A stretch of DNA of 64,000 nucleotides from Guptibacillus algicola. GTDB lineage: Bacteria; Bacillota; Bacilli; Bacillales; Guptibacillaceae. The notes beneath the pieces were generated by a model that did not search any database, was not told the DNA's origin, and was given only the letters and a program-made list of their open reading frames with translations. Location: positions 62,001-126,000 of the forward strand of contig NZ_JAIVAF010000006.1 of assembly GCF_020171805.1 (NCBI RefSeq), written 5' to 3'. Below are positions 42,629 to 51,895 of the stretch, piece by piece. The translations under genes and the position numbers were made by a program. How positions within the stretch are numbered: position 1 is the stretch's first letter; each line of letters opens with the position of its first letter.

Positions 42629-43015
42629 CTAATCTATAGAAAAATATTCATCACGCACAAAAATGTCTTCACGATTTACTGCAGTCTCTTTCGAGGCTAA
42701 TACTAGCCCTAATGGCGTATCCGTTTCTTTATCGTTAATGATTGTAAATGACGCAGACGCCTTAGATGCTTCTTTGATATATTTCGATAACATCGAATAT
42801 GACAGATCTCCGTTTAAAAGAAGAACAAGATCGTCGGACTGCTTCATAAAGTTCTTAACTGCTGAATAAACTTCTTTCTGTGCAACTTGCCTTTTCGTGA
42901 GAGCAACATAAACACGCTCCCGAAATGTTGTTAAATACAGTGCTTTTTCTGCAGGCTTTAACTCTGGCGTACCATGAATGCCTGCGTCTAATGCTTGTTT
43001 GATCTCTTTGTCCAA
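42629..43015 (-). CDS. YueI-like DUF1694 protein
   Basis: 128 residues from TTG 43015, 6 nt after AGAGGTG; GTG at 43024 overlaps that site. LDAGIHGTPELKP, FRERVYVALTKRQV, VLLLNGDLSY and DTPLGLVLASKETAVNRE match B. subtilis YueI in order. The fold is L7Ae-like, function unknown. Confidence 0.88.
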   Translation of the reverse strand: MDKEIKQALDAGIHGTPELKPAEKALYLTTFRERVYVALTKRQVAQKEVYSAVKNFMKQSDDLVLLLNGDLSYSMLSKYIKEASKASASFTIINDKETDTPLGLVLASKETAVNREDIFVRDEYFSID

Positions 43016-43152
43016 TTCATACACCTCTTCTTGATGATTAAAGCTAGTGTCTCACATTGTAATGGTTTAATGCTAGTAAATAGAAACGCCTTCTGAGTTA
43101 CTTAGAAGGCGTCTCCTAGTTTGTAGGGAATCTTATTAATGTGTTCCCTATT

Positions 43153-43279
43153 CCGTAGGAGTTTGAATACCGCAAGACTCCTGTGGACGAACGCCCGAGC
43201 CTCATAGCGGACAAAAAGCAGTCCACTCCGAGTCTCGAACGCCCGTTTTCCACGGGAGTCAAGCGGTAGTCACTCCTAC
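43153..43279. repeat. Intergenic repeat family A, intact inverted-repeat copy
   Basis: Outer arms gtaggagt (43155-43162) and actcctac (43272-43279). Inner arms gactcctgtgga (43176-43187) and tccacgggagtc (43249-43260). It shares four blocks with the decayed copy at 10681-10792. Not coding. Confidence 0.85.
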
Positions 43280-43397
43280 TAGGTTGCAATCAATCAAAGC
43301 AAACTTTCCGACTGATTATGATGAAATCATTCTCTACTTTATTTTTCTAGAAGTAATCAAATTTGCTTTTGTCTTGTTTTCAAAACTACATATCAAT

Positions 43398-43531
43398 GTT
43401 GATTGGAGCGGAAGGATGCTCGACTCCTGCGGGATGTGCGGGACAGGTGAGGCCCCACAGGAGCGTTTTTTGGCGACGAGGAGGCTCACCGCCCGCCCCG
43501 CGGAAAGCGAGCATCCTGGAGCGGAAATCCC
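43398..43531. repeat. Intergenic repeat family B, intact copy
   Basis: Begins gttgattggagcggaa and ends ggagcggaaatccc, with arms aggatgctcg (43413-43422) and cgagcatcct (43508-43517). The GC-rich interior (gactcctgcggg, caggagcg, gaggaggctcaccgc) contrasts with the AT-rich surroundings and resembles intergenic elements common in Bacillaceae genomes. A minimal remnant is at 10848. The gap 43016-43602 holds no other gene; an open frame at 43284-43643 runs through the repeat and is rejected. Confidence 0.85.
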
Positions 43532-43602
43532 CTCTTATAAAATGTTAAAGGTAAAAAAAAAGCTAAAGAGAGTTCCTCGACAGATTAAGAAACGCCTTCT
43601 TA

Positions 43603-44874
43603 CTAGTCAGAAGACGTTCCGTTCTCATATTCATTTAGCATAATCAATCGTTCCATCATCGTTGGATGACCATATTTTAAATACTTCACCAAGAATGGAG
43701 GATTCACTTCGTTTAAACTGTTTATTGTTAGTTTCTGAAATGAACCTACAGCAGCATCGACATCGTCAGTCATTTCGATCGCATATTTATCAGCATCTAT
43801 TTCAGCATTCCTTGAAATAGCAAGCTCGACTGGACTTGCAATAAAGGACATGAGTGAAAAGAGAAGCAAAAGTGCAGGAAGGGTCGTGATATCGGAAACA
43901 GACGATGCTCCCCATGAATCTCCCCACTTTTCTACCACCTTCCCAAAAAGACGATAAGCGATATACAATCCGAACAAGCTCATAATCAGAGCACCCGCTA
44001 AATTCCCATATAAGTGATTCATCACATAGTGACCCATTTCATGAGCCATTATGAAAAGCACTTCATCATCTTGCAGCTTGTTTGTTGTAGTATCCCATAA
44101 CACGATTCTTAAATTTGATCCTATACCAGTAACATAAGCATTCATTGCATTTGTTTTCTCAGACATGTTCACTTCGAACACTCTATCTGCAGGGATGTTT
44201 GCTTCATTCGCCATATCGAGTATTTGCTCTTCAAGCTCTTTATCTGACAGGGACGTGAAGTCATTATAGAGTGGATCGATGACAACAGGTTGGATATACA
44301 TCATAAAAGCAAGATATGGTACCATCAATCCCCAAGCAGCAAGCCACCATCTTTTTTCATAACGCTTCATCAATAAATATAAGACCCCAATTACAAGGGA
44401 AGTTAGACCGATGTCGATCCAAAAAGAGATCATCTCATCCTTCATCCAATCGGAAAAAGTCTGTGTATTGATTCCATACTTCACAGATAGTGATCTGCTC
44501 CAAAACTTTAGAGGGAATGTAACGATCCATGTAAATGCAGAAAGAAGAACGATATATACAGGTATGACTACAAACCCTTTTTTAGATAATCCTTTTCCGA
44601 ATGATTGAAACATTTTCGATAACCCAAATCCTAATACAAGAAGATAAATTCCCCATTCATACGGAATCGAAATGAATGATAGAAAACTTCTGTATCGTGA
44701 ATATTCTTCCGACAACTCAAGCTGTCTTTCCGACATAAATGTAGCAGGATCTGCCGCCGTCCCCTTATAAGCGTCAGGCACACCAAAATCAGCCCAATAA
44801 AACAAATAAAACCCCATTAAAAGGGCGTACGCGGAGAAGCCAAGAATAAACCACCAGGTTACTCGTTTCTTCAT
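43603..44874 (-). CDS. M48 family zinc metalloprotease, Ste24/YhfN-like
   Basis: 423 residues, multi-pass membrane protease. Zinc motif HEMGH in LFIMAHEMGHYVMNHL and the third ligand Glu in RNAEIDADKYA. The domain order (about five helices, protease core, two helices) matches CAAX-type Ste24 proteins and B. subtilis YhfN. ATG at 44874 follows GGGAGGAG. Confidence 0.93.
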   Translation of the reverse strand: MKKRVTWWFILGFSAYALLMGFYLFYWADFGVPDAYKGTAADPATFMSERQLELSEEYSRYRSFLSFISIPYEWGIYLLVLGFGLSKMFQSFGKGLSKKGFVVIPVYIVLLSAFTWIVTFPLKFWSRSLSVKYGINTQTFSDWMKDEMISFWIDIGLTSLVIGVLYLLMKRYEKRWWLAAWGLMVPYLAFMMYIQPVVIDPLYNDFTSLSDKELEEQILDMANEANIPADRVFEVNMSEKTNAMNAYVTGIGSNLRIVLWDTTTNKLQDDEVLFIMAHEMGHYVMNHLYGNLAGALIMSLFGLYIAYRLFGKVVEKWGDSWGASSVSDITTLPALLLLFSLMSFIASPVELAISRNAEIDADKYAIEMTDDVDAAVGSFQKLTINSLNEVNPPFLVKYLKYGHPTMMERLIMLNEYENGTSSD

Positions 44875-45029
44875 ACTATTTCTCCTCCCGATACTTTCTC
44901 TATATTATTTGTACGAGCAAATTTCACAATTAGAACCTGTCTCTTTATGAGGGTTATGTAATTACATTTCATCATTAGTGTAAGAACTTTCTCCAATATT
45001 ATTACAGGTGCAAGCATTTTCTACCATAA

Positions 45030-45063
45030 AAAAGAAAACCGGCGGGGCCACCACCGGTTTCTT
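45030..45063 (-). terminator. Terminator of the zinc-ribbon gene
   Basis: aaccggcgg and ccaccggtt pair with one wobble; TTTTCTTTTTTA follows on the minus strand. Confidence 0.8.
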
Positions 45064-45074
45064 CCTATCTAGTT

Positions 45075-45326
45075 CTATTTGCTCTCTACATAAACATTTG
45101 AACGATCGTAGTTGTGGTCAAAACGATTCATAATCCCACAGTGTGGACATTTTGCGATCACATGAAGTTCCACAACTGGAGCCTGGCTACTTTTTGTAGT
45201 AATCGCTGTTGCTTCAACCCTATCTTGTGCTTGATAATTTTCCTTTGCGATCGGAATAAACCACGTATAATCATTGTCGCACATTCTGCATGTTGATTTT
45301 TCTTCAATTTCAGTTGGTTTTAACAT
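45075..45326 (-). CDS. Small zinc-ribbon protein, 83 residues
   Basis: Two CxxC pairs, CRMCDNDYTW near residue 13 and CPHCGIMNRF near 60, form a probable zinc ribbon. The middle is beta-rich. No family recognised. ATG at 45326 follows AAAGGAGCTGG. The flanking 45327-45509 shows no gene. Confidence 0.75.
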   Translation of the reverse strand: MLKPTEIEEKSTCRMCDNDYTWFIPIAKENYQAQDRVEATAITTKSSQAPVVELHVIAKCPHCGIMNRFDHNYDRSNVYVESK

Positions 45327-45509
45327 GTTTCCAGCTCCTTTAGCAGATTATTTCTCTAGACTGCGAGAACAAGGCTCCGGAAACCCTCCTTATTAGTTGG
45401 GAATCCCTTCCTGTTATCACAAATTCCCGCTTAGAAGAAACTGAAACGTTAAAAGTATATATATTTTTGATTATTTCGTTAATTTAATCTTTTTGTAAAA
45501 TTGTCTGTT

Positions 45510-45818
45510 TCACAAGAAAAAGTAAGCATATACGCTAAGCGCGCCCACTGAAGTCATCACCACAACAATTAAATTTGCCCCTAAGTAAGCTGTTACGAAT
45601 GCAACGATCGCTCCGATAAGACCAAACTTAATATCTTCATGGATCGTTAGGATTCCAGGGAAGATCAGCGCACCCAATATTGCGAACGGCACATTCTTTA
45701 AGATGTTTTGAAGTTTCGGATGAATGTTGTCTGAGTTAAAGAAAACGAGTGGAATCATTCTTGGTATATACGTTACGACTGCCATACCAATAATGATCAG
45801 TAGCATTGTACTAGACAT
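45510..45818 (-). CDS. azlD: Branched-chain amino acid exporter small subunit AzlD
   Basis: 102 residues with four hydrophobic helices and the AzlD signature YIPRMIPLVFF. Works with AzlC to export branched-chain amino acids or analogues. The gene overlaps azlC by 8 nt. Confidence 0.92.
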   Translation of the reverse strand: MSSTMLLIIIGMAVVTYIPRMIPLVFFNSDNIHPKLQNILKNVPFAILGALIFPGILTIHEDIKFGLIGAIVAFVTAYLGANLIVVVMTSVGALSVYAYFFL

Positions 45819-46521
45819 TCTCTTTCCTCCCTATTACGACCTCTACTAAAATCGATGATAGCAACGTAGCGAAAACAATGGACCAGCCAGTAGACATGTG
45901 AAAGTAAGAAAACAAGCTGTTAAAAATCGCTGCTACTCCCGCTAGAACCACGACTTTCTTACTCTTCTTTGATGAAGGAACAAGAAGGCCAACAAACATG
46001 GCATACAAAGCAACGCTCATTCCTTGTTGAATCACACTTGGAAGGGAAGCTCCTACCATATATCCAGCTCCCGTAAAGACAACCCAGCTGGCATATGAAA
46101 TCAAACAAATTCCAAACATATAACTTGTTGTAAGACTACCAGTCTTTGTTGCAGCAACAGTAAACGTTTCATCAGTGATACCAAATGCATAAAGAGCCTT
46201 TTTCCACACGGTATCTTCTGTTACTCTTTCGTTAATGGAAGCACTCATCAATAAATGACGAATATTAACAATGAAAATAGTAAAGATAATCTCGAATGCT
46301 CCTGTACCTATCGCAAGTAAGCTAAGCGTTATGTATTGTGCCGCACCAGCAAAAACGACCATGCTCATCAATATTGCTTCAAAGACTGTAAGTCCAGTAG
46401 TCCTTGCTAATAAGCCAAAAGTAAGCGCTACAGGCATATACCCTATCGCTATGCTCATCCCCGCTCTAAGTCCACTCGCAAAGCCTGACTCACTTCTAGT
46501 AATATTTGTGATTGCCTGCAT
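45811..46521 (-). CDS. azlC: Branched-chain amino acid exporter large subunit AzlC
   Basis: 236 residues with about seven helices and the family blocks GMSIAIGYMPVALTFGLLAR, VFAGAAQYITL and IVNIRHLLMSASI. ATG at 46521 follows GGGAGTGATGG. A divergent XRE-cupin regulator and a 12-bp inverted repeat lie in the 98-nt gap upstream. Confidence 0.94.
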   Translation of the reverse strand: MQAITNITRSESGFASGLRAGMSIAIGYMPVALTFGLLARTTGLTVFEAILMSMVVFAGAAQYITLSLLAIGTGAFEIIFTIFIVNIRHLLMSASINERVTEDTVWKKALYAFGITDETFTVAATKTGSLTTSYMFGICLISYASWVVFTGAGYMVGASLPSVIQQGMSVALYAMFVGLLVPSSKKSKKVVVLAGVAAIFNSLFSYFHMSTGWSIVFATLLSSILVEVVIGRKENV

Positions 46522-46544
46522 ACCATCACTCCCATTGGCAATTG

Positions 46545-46585
46545 TTGTTTAATATATTATACTTATTGTATGTTATATTAAACAA
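46545..46585. promoter_or_regulatory. 12-bp inverted repeat operator between azlC and its divergent regulator
   Basis: ttgtttaatata (46545-46556) and tatattaaacaa (46574-46585) are perfect inverted repeats with a 17-nt spacer. The placement suits the divergently encoded regulator. Confidence 0.65.
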
Positions 46586-46619
46586 ACCTTCAATAGAAAG
46601 CTTAGAATAGGAGATACGT

Positions 46620-47189
46620 ATGAAAGACCATTCATTAACAAAGCAAATCGGTGAGAAACTAAAGAAGCTACGTCTTGAGAATGAGCTAAGTCTTGATCAA
46701 CTCTCCTCTAGGTGTTCCGTCAGTAAACCAATGCTCGCTCAAATTGAAAGAGGCGCTTCGAATCCAACAGTGAACACTCTTTGGAAAATTGCTAACGGGC
46801 TTGGAGTATCCTTTACTGCATTTATAGATGACGAACAACCTGTAATAAAAAAGGTGAACAGAGATGAAATCGAACCACTTTTTGAGGAAACAGGAAAAAT
46901 GAAAGTCGTCCCACTCTTTCCAATGGAACCAGGAAAATCTTTTGAGAGTTTTTCGATTACATTAGACCTCGATTGCAACTATCACTCTAACCCTCACCCT
47001 GAAGGCGTTGAAGAGTATTTGTTCGTTGAAGAAGGTGAAATGGAGCTAGTGGTAAATGACATCTCATACACAATTAAGAAGGGTGAGAGTTTACGCTTCA
47101 CAGCCAATTACCCACATAGCTACTTGAATCACTCACAATCACCTTGTAAAGCGATGATGATCATCCATTATCCTCCGCGCCATAGATAA
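46620..47189 (+). CDS. XRE-family regulator with C-terminal cupin domain
   Basis: 189 residues: HTH_3 domain (LRLENELSLDQLSSRC, SKPMLAQIERGASNPTVNTL) in residues 12-65 and a cupin domain in about 110-185 (NPHPEGVEEYLFVEEGEMEL). This PuuR-like architecture senses small metabolites. Divergent from azlCD, which it probably controls. ATG at 46620 follows AGGAGATACGT. Confidence 0.92.
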   Translation: MKDHSLTKQIGEKLKKLRLENELSLDQLSSRCSVSKPMLAQIERGASNPTVNTLWKIANGLGVSFTAFIDDEQPVIKKVNRDEIEPLFEETGKMKVVPLFPMEPGKSFESFSITLDLDCNYHSNPHPEGVEEYLFVEEGEMELVVNDISYTIKKGESLRFTANYPHSYLNHSQSPCKAMMIIHYPPRHR

Positions 47190-47227
47190 ACAAAAACAAC
47201 GCTAAACCGTCAGCGTTGTTTTTGTTT
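47188..47227. terminator. Bidirectional terminator between the XRE-cupin gene and the E3 gene
   Basis: caaaaacaacgct (47191-47203) and agcgttgtttttg (47212-47224) pair over an 8-nt loop. The right arm lies inside the last codons of the E3 gene. Confidence 0.88.
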
Positions 47228-48625
47228 ATTGAATTCAGTTTTAGAAGCTTCTAGCGATAGTTCTGTCGCTTCGATCCATGCTTCACCAAAGCCAGGATGA
47301 GGTGCATATGGATAAATAAAATCCTCATCTCGCGCTACCATTTCAAGTGCCAGCGTTCCTTTTTCAATAAGTTCAATTGCCCCTTTTCCAATTGCATGGA
47401 AGCCTAATAAAAGGTGTGTTTCCTCATCTCTCACTACTTTAACAAGACCATCTGGTTGAGCATGTAACGTAGCAAAACCATTCGCTCTCATATGTGAGAC
47501 CCCTGTCGATACATGGTACCCCGCAACATCTGCTTCCTTTTCCGTCAAACCGACTGATGCAACAGGGGGTAAGGTGTGGATGACAATAGGTAAAAAGTTC
47601 AGTTCGCTCACTGATGAGAATCCACAACAGTTGTCCGCAGCTACCTTTCCTTGTTTGATCGCTTTAACAGCTAGAGAAGGGCCATCCGTAATATCGCCAC
47701 ATGCATAAATGCTATGATTTGAAGACTGACAAGATTCGCTTATATCGATAAAATTATCCTCTGTCACCTTCACTCTCGCATTTTCTAAACCAAGCGCTTC
47801 AAGGTTACGCACCCTGCCGGCTGAATAGCCCAACAAGTCCCCAAACACCTGCAAACCTTCACCTTTGGCATCTTGCGCCGTCACCTTTATTGAACTACCT
47901 TCCTCTACCAATTTAATATCGGTTAATCCAGTAGAAACGCGAATGCCTTGTTTCTTAAATTGCCTTCTTACCTCTTTCGCAATCGTTTCATCGAGATCTG
48001 GGAGAAATGACTCTTCATCTGTAATCACATGTACAGACGATCCAATTGCTCGGAAACTGCTCGCTACTTCTGCTGTCATATAGTCAGCCCCATATAACAG
48101 CAGTGTCTCTGGAACACCTTCAACGCTGTAGAGCTCCTCAACAGAACGGACAAACTCGCTGTGTTCTTCATAAAAAGAAGGGGCGTTCGCACTGCTTCCT
48201 GTTGCTATGATCGCATGGTTAAAAGACCACACTTCAAATTTCTCACCTTGCTCGACACCGATTCGCTCCTCAGATAAGAAAGAAGCATTTCCTTGAATAA
48301 GTTCAATTTTGTTCTTTTTAAATAATGAATAAAGACCTTTTTCCAAATTTGTGATCACGCTTCTTTTTTCATCGTTCCATTGCTTCATCGAAAATGAAGC
48401 AGATATCGTTAGTCCAGGAGCAGACTCATTCAACTTCCCCGCAGAAACTGCGAGTAACTTTGAAGGAATACAGCCGCTATGTAGACATTCTCCACCAGGA
48501 CGAGAGCGATCGATCAATGTTACATCACGTCCGTGCTTCGCCGCTCTGATGGCAGCTTGGTAACCACCAGGTCCTGCCCCTATAATCACTAGATCCTTTT
48601 CGTAAACTAATTCTCCTACTACCAT
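47210..48625 (-). CDS. Dihydrolipoyl dehydrogenase (E3) of a 2-oxoacid dehydrogenase complex
   Basis: Reoxidises dihydrolipoamide on E2 with NAD. 471 residues: FAD motif IIGAGPGGYQAA, redox pair in GGECLHSGCIPSK (Cys47, Cys52), second nucleotide site, GDITDGPSLAVKAI and a C-terminal HPGFGE catalytic dyad. The Glu before the first Cys replaces the usual Thr. ATG at 48625 shares a base with the E2 stop (TAATG). Confidence 0.94.
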   Translation of the reverse strand: MVVGELVYEKDLVIIGAGPGGYQAAIRAAKHGRDVTLIDRSRPGGECLHSGCIPSKLLAVSAGKLNESAPGLTISASFSMKQWNDEKRSVITNLEKGLYSLFKKNKIELIQGNASFLSEERIGVEQGEKFEVWSFNHAIIATGSSANAPSFYEEHSEFVRSVEELYSVEGVPETLLLYGADYMTAEVASSFRAIGSSVHVITDEESFLPDLDETIAKEVRRQFKKQGIRVSTGLTDIKLVEEGSSIKVTAQDAKGEGLQVFGDLLGYSAGRVRNLEALGLENARVKVTEDNFIDISESCQSSNHSIYACGDITDGPSLAVKAIKQGKVAADNCCGFSSVSELNFLPIVIHTLPPVASVGLTEKEADVAGYHVSTGVSHMRANGFATLHAQPDGLVKVVRDEETHLLLGFHAIGKGAIELIEKGTLALEMVARDEDFIYPYAPHPGFGEAWIEATELSLEASKTEFNKQKQR

Positions 48626-49794
48626 TATTTCAACTCCGTTAACAGCAGTGCAGGCTGCTCGATTAATTCCATCACGCGATTCGTAAATCGCATCGAAAGA
48701 GCACCATCCGCGATTCTGTGATCAAATGTCATCGATAGATTCATAATGGAACGAATAACGATTTCATCACCTTCACCAACGACTGGCATTCTCTTAGTCT
48801 TATGAAAAGCCATCAGTGCGGCTTCTGGATAATTGATGATCGGCGTTGCCCCAGTACTTCCAAGAGGTCCTGCGTTACTAATCGTAAAGGTACTTCCAGA
48901 CATTTCTTTCGGAAGAAGCTGATTCGTACTAGCTGCTTCATATAGTCGTTTCATTTCTTTATGAATCTCTTTTACAGAAAGCTGATCACACTCGTGAATA
49001 ACTGGAACGATTAACCCTTCCTCCGTATCAGCTGCAAGTCCTATATTAATCGAAGGTTTTAAATGAATGACACCTTCTTCTTCGTCGAGCTCGGAGTTGA
49101 AAACGGGAAATTCTTTAAGAGCAGTACAAACCGCTTTAATATAAAACGCCGCAACTGAAATAGAAGTTCCTCGTTGCTCCAAAAGAGCTTTTATTTCAAG
49201 GACATTGGAAACATCGACTTCATCAAAGTGTGAGACGTGAGGAATCGTGAGTCTGGACTTCGACATCTTCGCCGCAATCTGTTTACGTCTTCCCCTGAAT
49301 GGAATCGTATTAGAAGGCAGTTGAGGTGACTCCTCCTTCCTCTCTACTTTCTTCTGGTGTATAGGTTCTGGTTTCTTAACACTAGTCTTCATATGATTGA
49401 TAACATCTTCATCCATCACGCGTCCCGCTGGACCAGTTCCAGTCACCTTTTCAATATCTACGCCATTTTCTCTCGCAATCTTCCTAGTAAAAGGAGCAGC
49501 TAAAATCCTATGGTGTTGGTGTTTTCGACCTTTTTGTTCTGTTGGTTCTTGCTGAACCTGCTCTGTTGGCGTAATCGTTAACATAATACTTCCTACTTCG
49601 ATTACATCACCAGGTGAAACAAGGATATTTTCAATTTTTCCAGCTATAGGTGCGGGAAGCTCAGCCGTCACTTTGTCTGTTTGAACTTCTAGCAACGGTT
49701 GATCTACGGTTACAACATCTCCAGGAGTGACGAGGAGCTGAACGACTTCTCCCTCAGACATTCCCTCGCCGATATCATGAAGTTTCACTTCCAT
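48625..49794 (-). CDS. Dihydrolipoamide acyltransferase (E2), branched-chain/aryl 2-oxoacid type
   Basis: 389 residues. Lipoyl domain 1-78 with lipoylated Lys41 in QTDKVTAELPAP; peripheral-subunit-binding domain about 98-132 (AAPFTRKIARENGVDIEKV); linker; acyltransferase domain about 165-389 with DHRIADGA as the His/Asp active site. One lipoyl domain, as in BkdB. It should transfer the acyl group to CoA; phenylacetyl-CoA is the inferred product given the neighbours. Confidence 0.93.
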   Translation of the reverse strand: MEVKLHDIGEGMSEGEVVQLLVTPGDVVTVDQPLLEVQTDKVTAELPAPIAGKIENILVSPGDVIEVGSIMLTITPTEQVQQEPTEQKGRKHQHHRILAAPFTRKIARENGVDIEKVTGTGPAGRVMDEDVINHMKTSVKKPEPIHQKKVERKEESPQLPSNTIPFRGRRKQIAAKMSKSRLTIPHVSHFDEVDVSNVLEIKALLEQRGTSISVAAFYIKAVCTALKEFPVFNSELDEEEGVIHLKPSINIGLAADTEEGLIVPVIHECDQLSVKEIHKEMKRLYEAASTNQLLPKEMSGSTFTISNAGPLGSTGATPIINYPEAALMAFHKTKRMPVVGEGDEIVIRSIMNLSMTFDHRIADGALSMRFTNRVMELIEQPALLLTELK

Positions 49795-49809
49795 TATTGT
49801 TCACCCTCC

Positions 49810-50805
49810 CTAAAAACGAGTCACTTCTTCGATTGCTCGATAGATTTTCTTTGAATCAGGCGCATAGTCATCTTCAAGAGTAAATAATGGAACCGGCGTA
49901 TCATATCCAGTCACTTTTTTTATTGGAGCTCTCATGTAAAGGAAGGATGTATCATTGATGATTTCCATCACATCATTACTGACGCCTCCAGTTGAAGGAG
50001 CTTCATGGACGATAATAGCTCTTCCAGTTCTCTGGACTGATTCTGCAATCACTTCTTTATCTAACGGATATAATGTTCTGAGGTCGATGACATCGCATTC
50101 GATTCCGTTTTCACTCGCTTCTTCAGCTGCCTTCTCGGCAACCCTTACCATTGCTCCCCAGGCAAAGATCGACACATCATCACCAGTTCGCTTCCTTGAT
50201 GCTTTACCAAGTGGAATGCTGTAACTCTCACTCGGAACATCTTCTTTTCCTGCTCGATAGATTCTCATCGGTTCAAGGAATAGAACAGGGTCAGGATCTT
50301 TTATACTGCTGATGAGAAGACCTTTCGCATCATAGGGATTTGAAGGTATAACAACCTTTAGACCAGGGATATGTGTGAAAAGTGCCTCTGTACTATCACT
50401 GTGAATTTCCGGTGCTCGTACACCAGAACCATATGGAGCACGGATGGTTAGGGGAACCGTATAGCGACTTTGTGTTCTCGTTCGAATACGCGTGGCATGC
50501 GTAATCAACTGGTTGAAACCTGGATAAATAAATCCAAGGAATTGGATTTCTACAACCGGCCTAAAGCCATTCATTGCAAGCCCGATCGATGATCCGATCA
50601 ATCCTGATTCTGCAAGCGGCGTATCGATAACTCTGTCATCACCGAACAGATCATAGAGCCCGTCTGTCGCTCTGAATACTCCACCGTTTTTACCTACGTC
50701 TTCCCCAAGTACCAATACGGATTCGTCTTCTTCTAGCATCTCTTTAAGCGCATCCGTAATCGCTTGAACAATCGTCAATTTCTTAGTATTTACAGCGGTA
50801 CTCAT
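49810..50805 (-). CDS. 2-oxoacid dehydrogenase E1 beta subunit
   Basis: 331 residues of the transketolase pyrimidine and C-terminal type: VLVLGEDVGKNGGVFRATDG, TPLAESGLIGSSIGLAMNG and the C-terminal HEAPSTGGVSNDVMEIIND. Pairs with E1 alpha to bind ThDP. Overlaps the E1 alpha stop by 4 nt. Confidence 0.94.
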   Translation of the reverse strand: MSTAVNTKKLTIVQAITDALKEMLEEDESVLVLGEDVGKNGGVFRATDGLYDLFGDDRVIDTPLAESGLIGSSIGLAMNGFRPVVEIQFLGFIYPGFNQLITHATRIRTRTQSRYTVPLTIRAPYGSGVRAPEIHSDSTEALFTHIPGLKVVIPSNPYDAKGLLISSIKDPDPVLFLEPMRIYRAGKEDVPSESYSIPLGKASRKRTGDDVSIFAWGAMVRVAEKAAEEASENGIECDVIDLRTLYPLDKEVIAESVQRTGRAIIVHEAPSTGGVSNDVMEIINDTSFLYMRAPIKKVTGYDTPVPLFTLEDDYAPDSKKIYRAIEEVTRF

Positions 50806-51872
50806 CCCTTCTCGCTCCCTTCATAAAAGAAACGATGCTTTTGCTCCTGAACCGGCCACACATCAGTCCCGAAAACGTGATCAAACATAAGGGCCTCATC
50901 AGATTTCACCGTTTTCTCCATTTCGATGACTGCTTCATTAAGCTTCTGCTCGGCTTCTTCATTAACTTGTTCAGCCCAGCTAGAATCCCAGGCACCTTCA
51001 ATTTCGAGAAACCTCTCCAATCTCGTGATTGGGTCATCACTTTCTCTTCTTCGTTTACTTTCTGCCTGATCGCGGTATTTCGAAGGTTCATCTGTTGTCG
51101 TATGAGCACCGTACCTCCATGTGACTGCCTCTATTAGAGTCGGTCCATTCCCGTTTCTCGCTCGATTAATGGCTTTCATCGTTTCATCATATACAGCAAA
51201 CACATCATTTCCATCTACCCGTACACCAGGGATATCATATGCTAATGATTTTTGTGCGATTGTTTTTGTTTTCATCTGACGCTCAAGCGGCACACTGATG
51301 GCATAGCCATTATTCTGATTAAAGAATACGACAGGTATATTGAATACACTCGCAAAATTCAACCCCTCATGAAAATCACCTTCAGAAGTCGCTCCATCAC
51401 CGAAGTAAACGAGAGATACCCTGTCACTACCCTTCTTTTGTTCAGCCCAGGCCGTACCAGTAGCATGAAGGATCTGTGAAGCGATCGGAACGGAAGGAGG
51501 AAAAATATGCTTCCCTTCTGGAGGCACGCATCCCTCGATACATCCCTTCCAATAGAGAAAGATATTCTTTAAAGAATGCCCGAACGCAGCCGTAGCAGCA
51601 TGATCCCGATAGGTCGGGAACATCCAGTCACCATCCTCCATCGCAAGTGCACTCCCGATTTGAGAAGCTTCTTGTCCCTCAAAAGGAGCGTATGTCCCAA
51701 TACGCCCCTGTCTTTGGAGATTTACTGCTTTTTGATCGAACAAACGCGAAAATACCATATGTTCATAAAATAGCTTTGCTCTCTCGATCGTTACGTGTTC
51801 ACAAACAGCTCCTGTTCTCCTGCCGTCACCTGATAGTAGCTGCACGATAGGAAATTTTTCATTCATATCCAT
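50802..51872 (-). CDS. 2-oxoacid dehydrogenase E1 alpha subunit
   Basis: 356 residues. ThDP motif GDGATSEGDFHEG to FFNQNN, RHD-type phosphorylation loop RYGAHTTTDEPSKYRD. ATG at 51872 follows AGGAGGATTCGAA; the frame extends to 51914 but those codons precede the ribosome site. Decarboxylates the 2-oxoacid; with phenylalanine dehydrogenase just upstream, phenylpyruvate is the likely substrate, though branched-chain 2-oxoacids remain possible. Confidence 0.92.
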   Translation of the reverse strand: MDMNEKFPIVQLLSGDGRRTGAVCEHVTIERAKLFYEHMVFSRLFDQKAVNLQRQGRIGTYAPFEGQEASQIGSALAMEDGDWMFPTYRDHAATAAFGHSLKNIFLYWKGCIEGCVPPEGKHIFPPSVPIASQILHATGTAWAEQKKGSDRVSLVYFGDGATSEGDFHEGLNFASVFNIPVVFFNQNNGYAISVPLERQMKTKTIAQKSLAYDIPGVRVDGNDVFAVYDETMKAINRARNGNGPTLIEAVTWRYGAHTTTDEPSKYRDQAESKRRRESDDPITRLERFLEIEGAWDSSWAEQVNEEAEQKLNEAVIEMEKTVKSDEALMFDHVFGTDVWPVQEQKHRFFYEGSEKG

Positions 51873-51895
51873 TTCGAATCCTCCTATTTTTGCAA

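Noticed and set aside
43284-43643. 119-residue open frame
   Set aside because: It runs through the GC-rich family B repeat and has no ribosome site; composition is that of the repeat, not of a protein.
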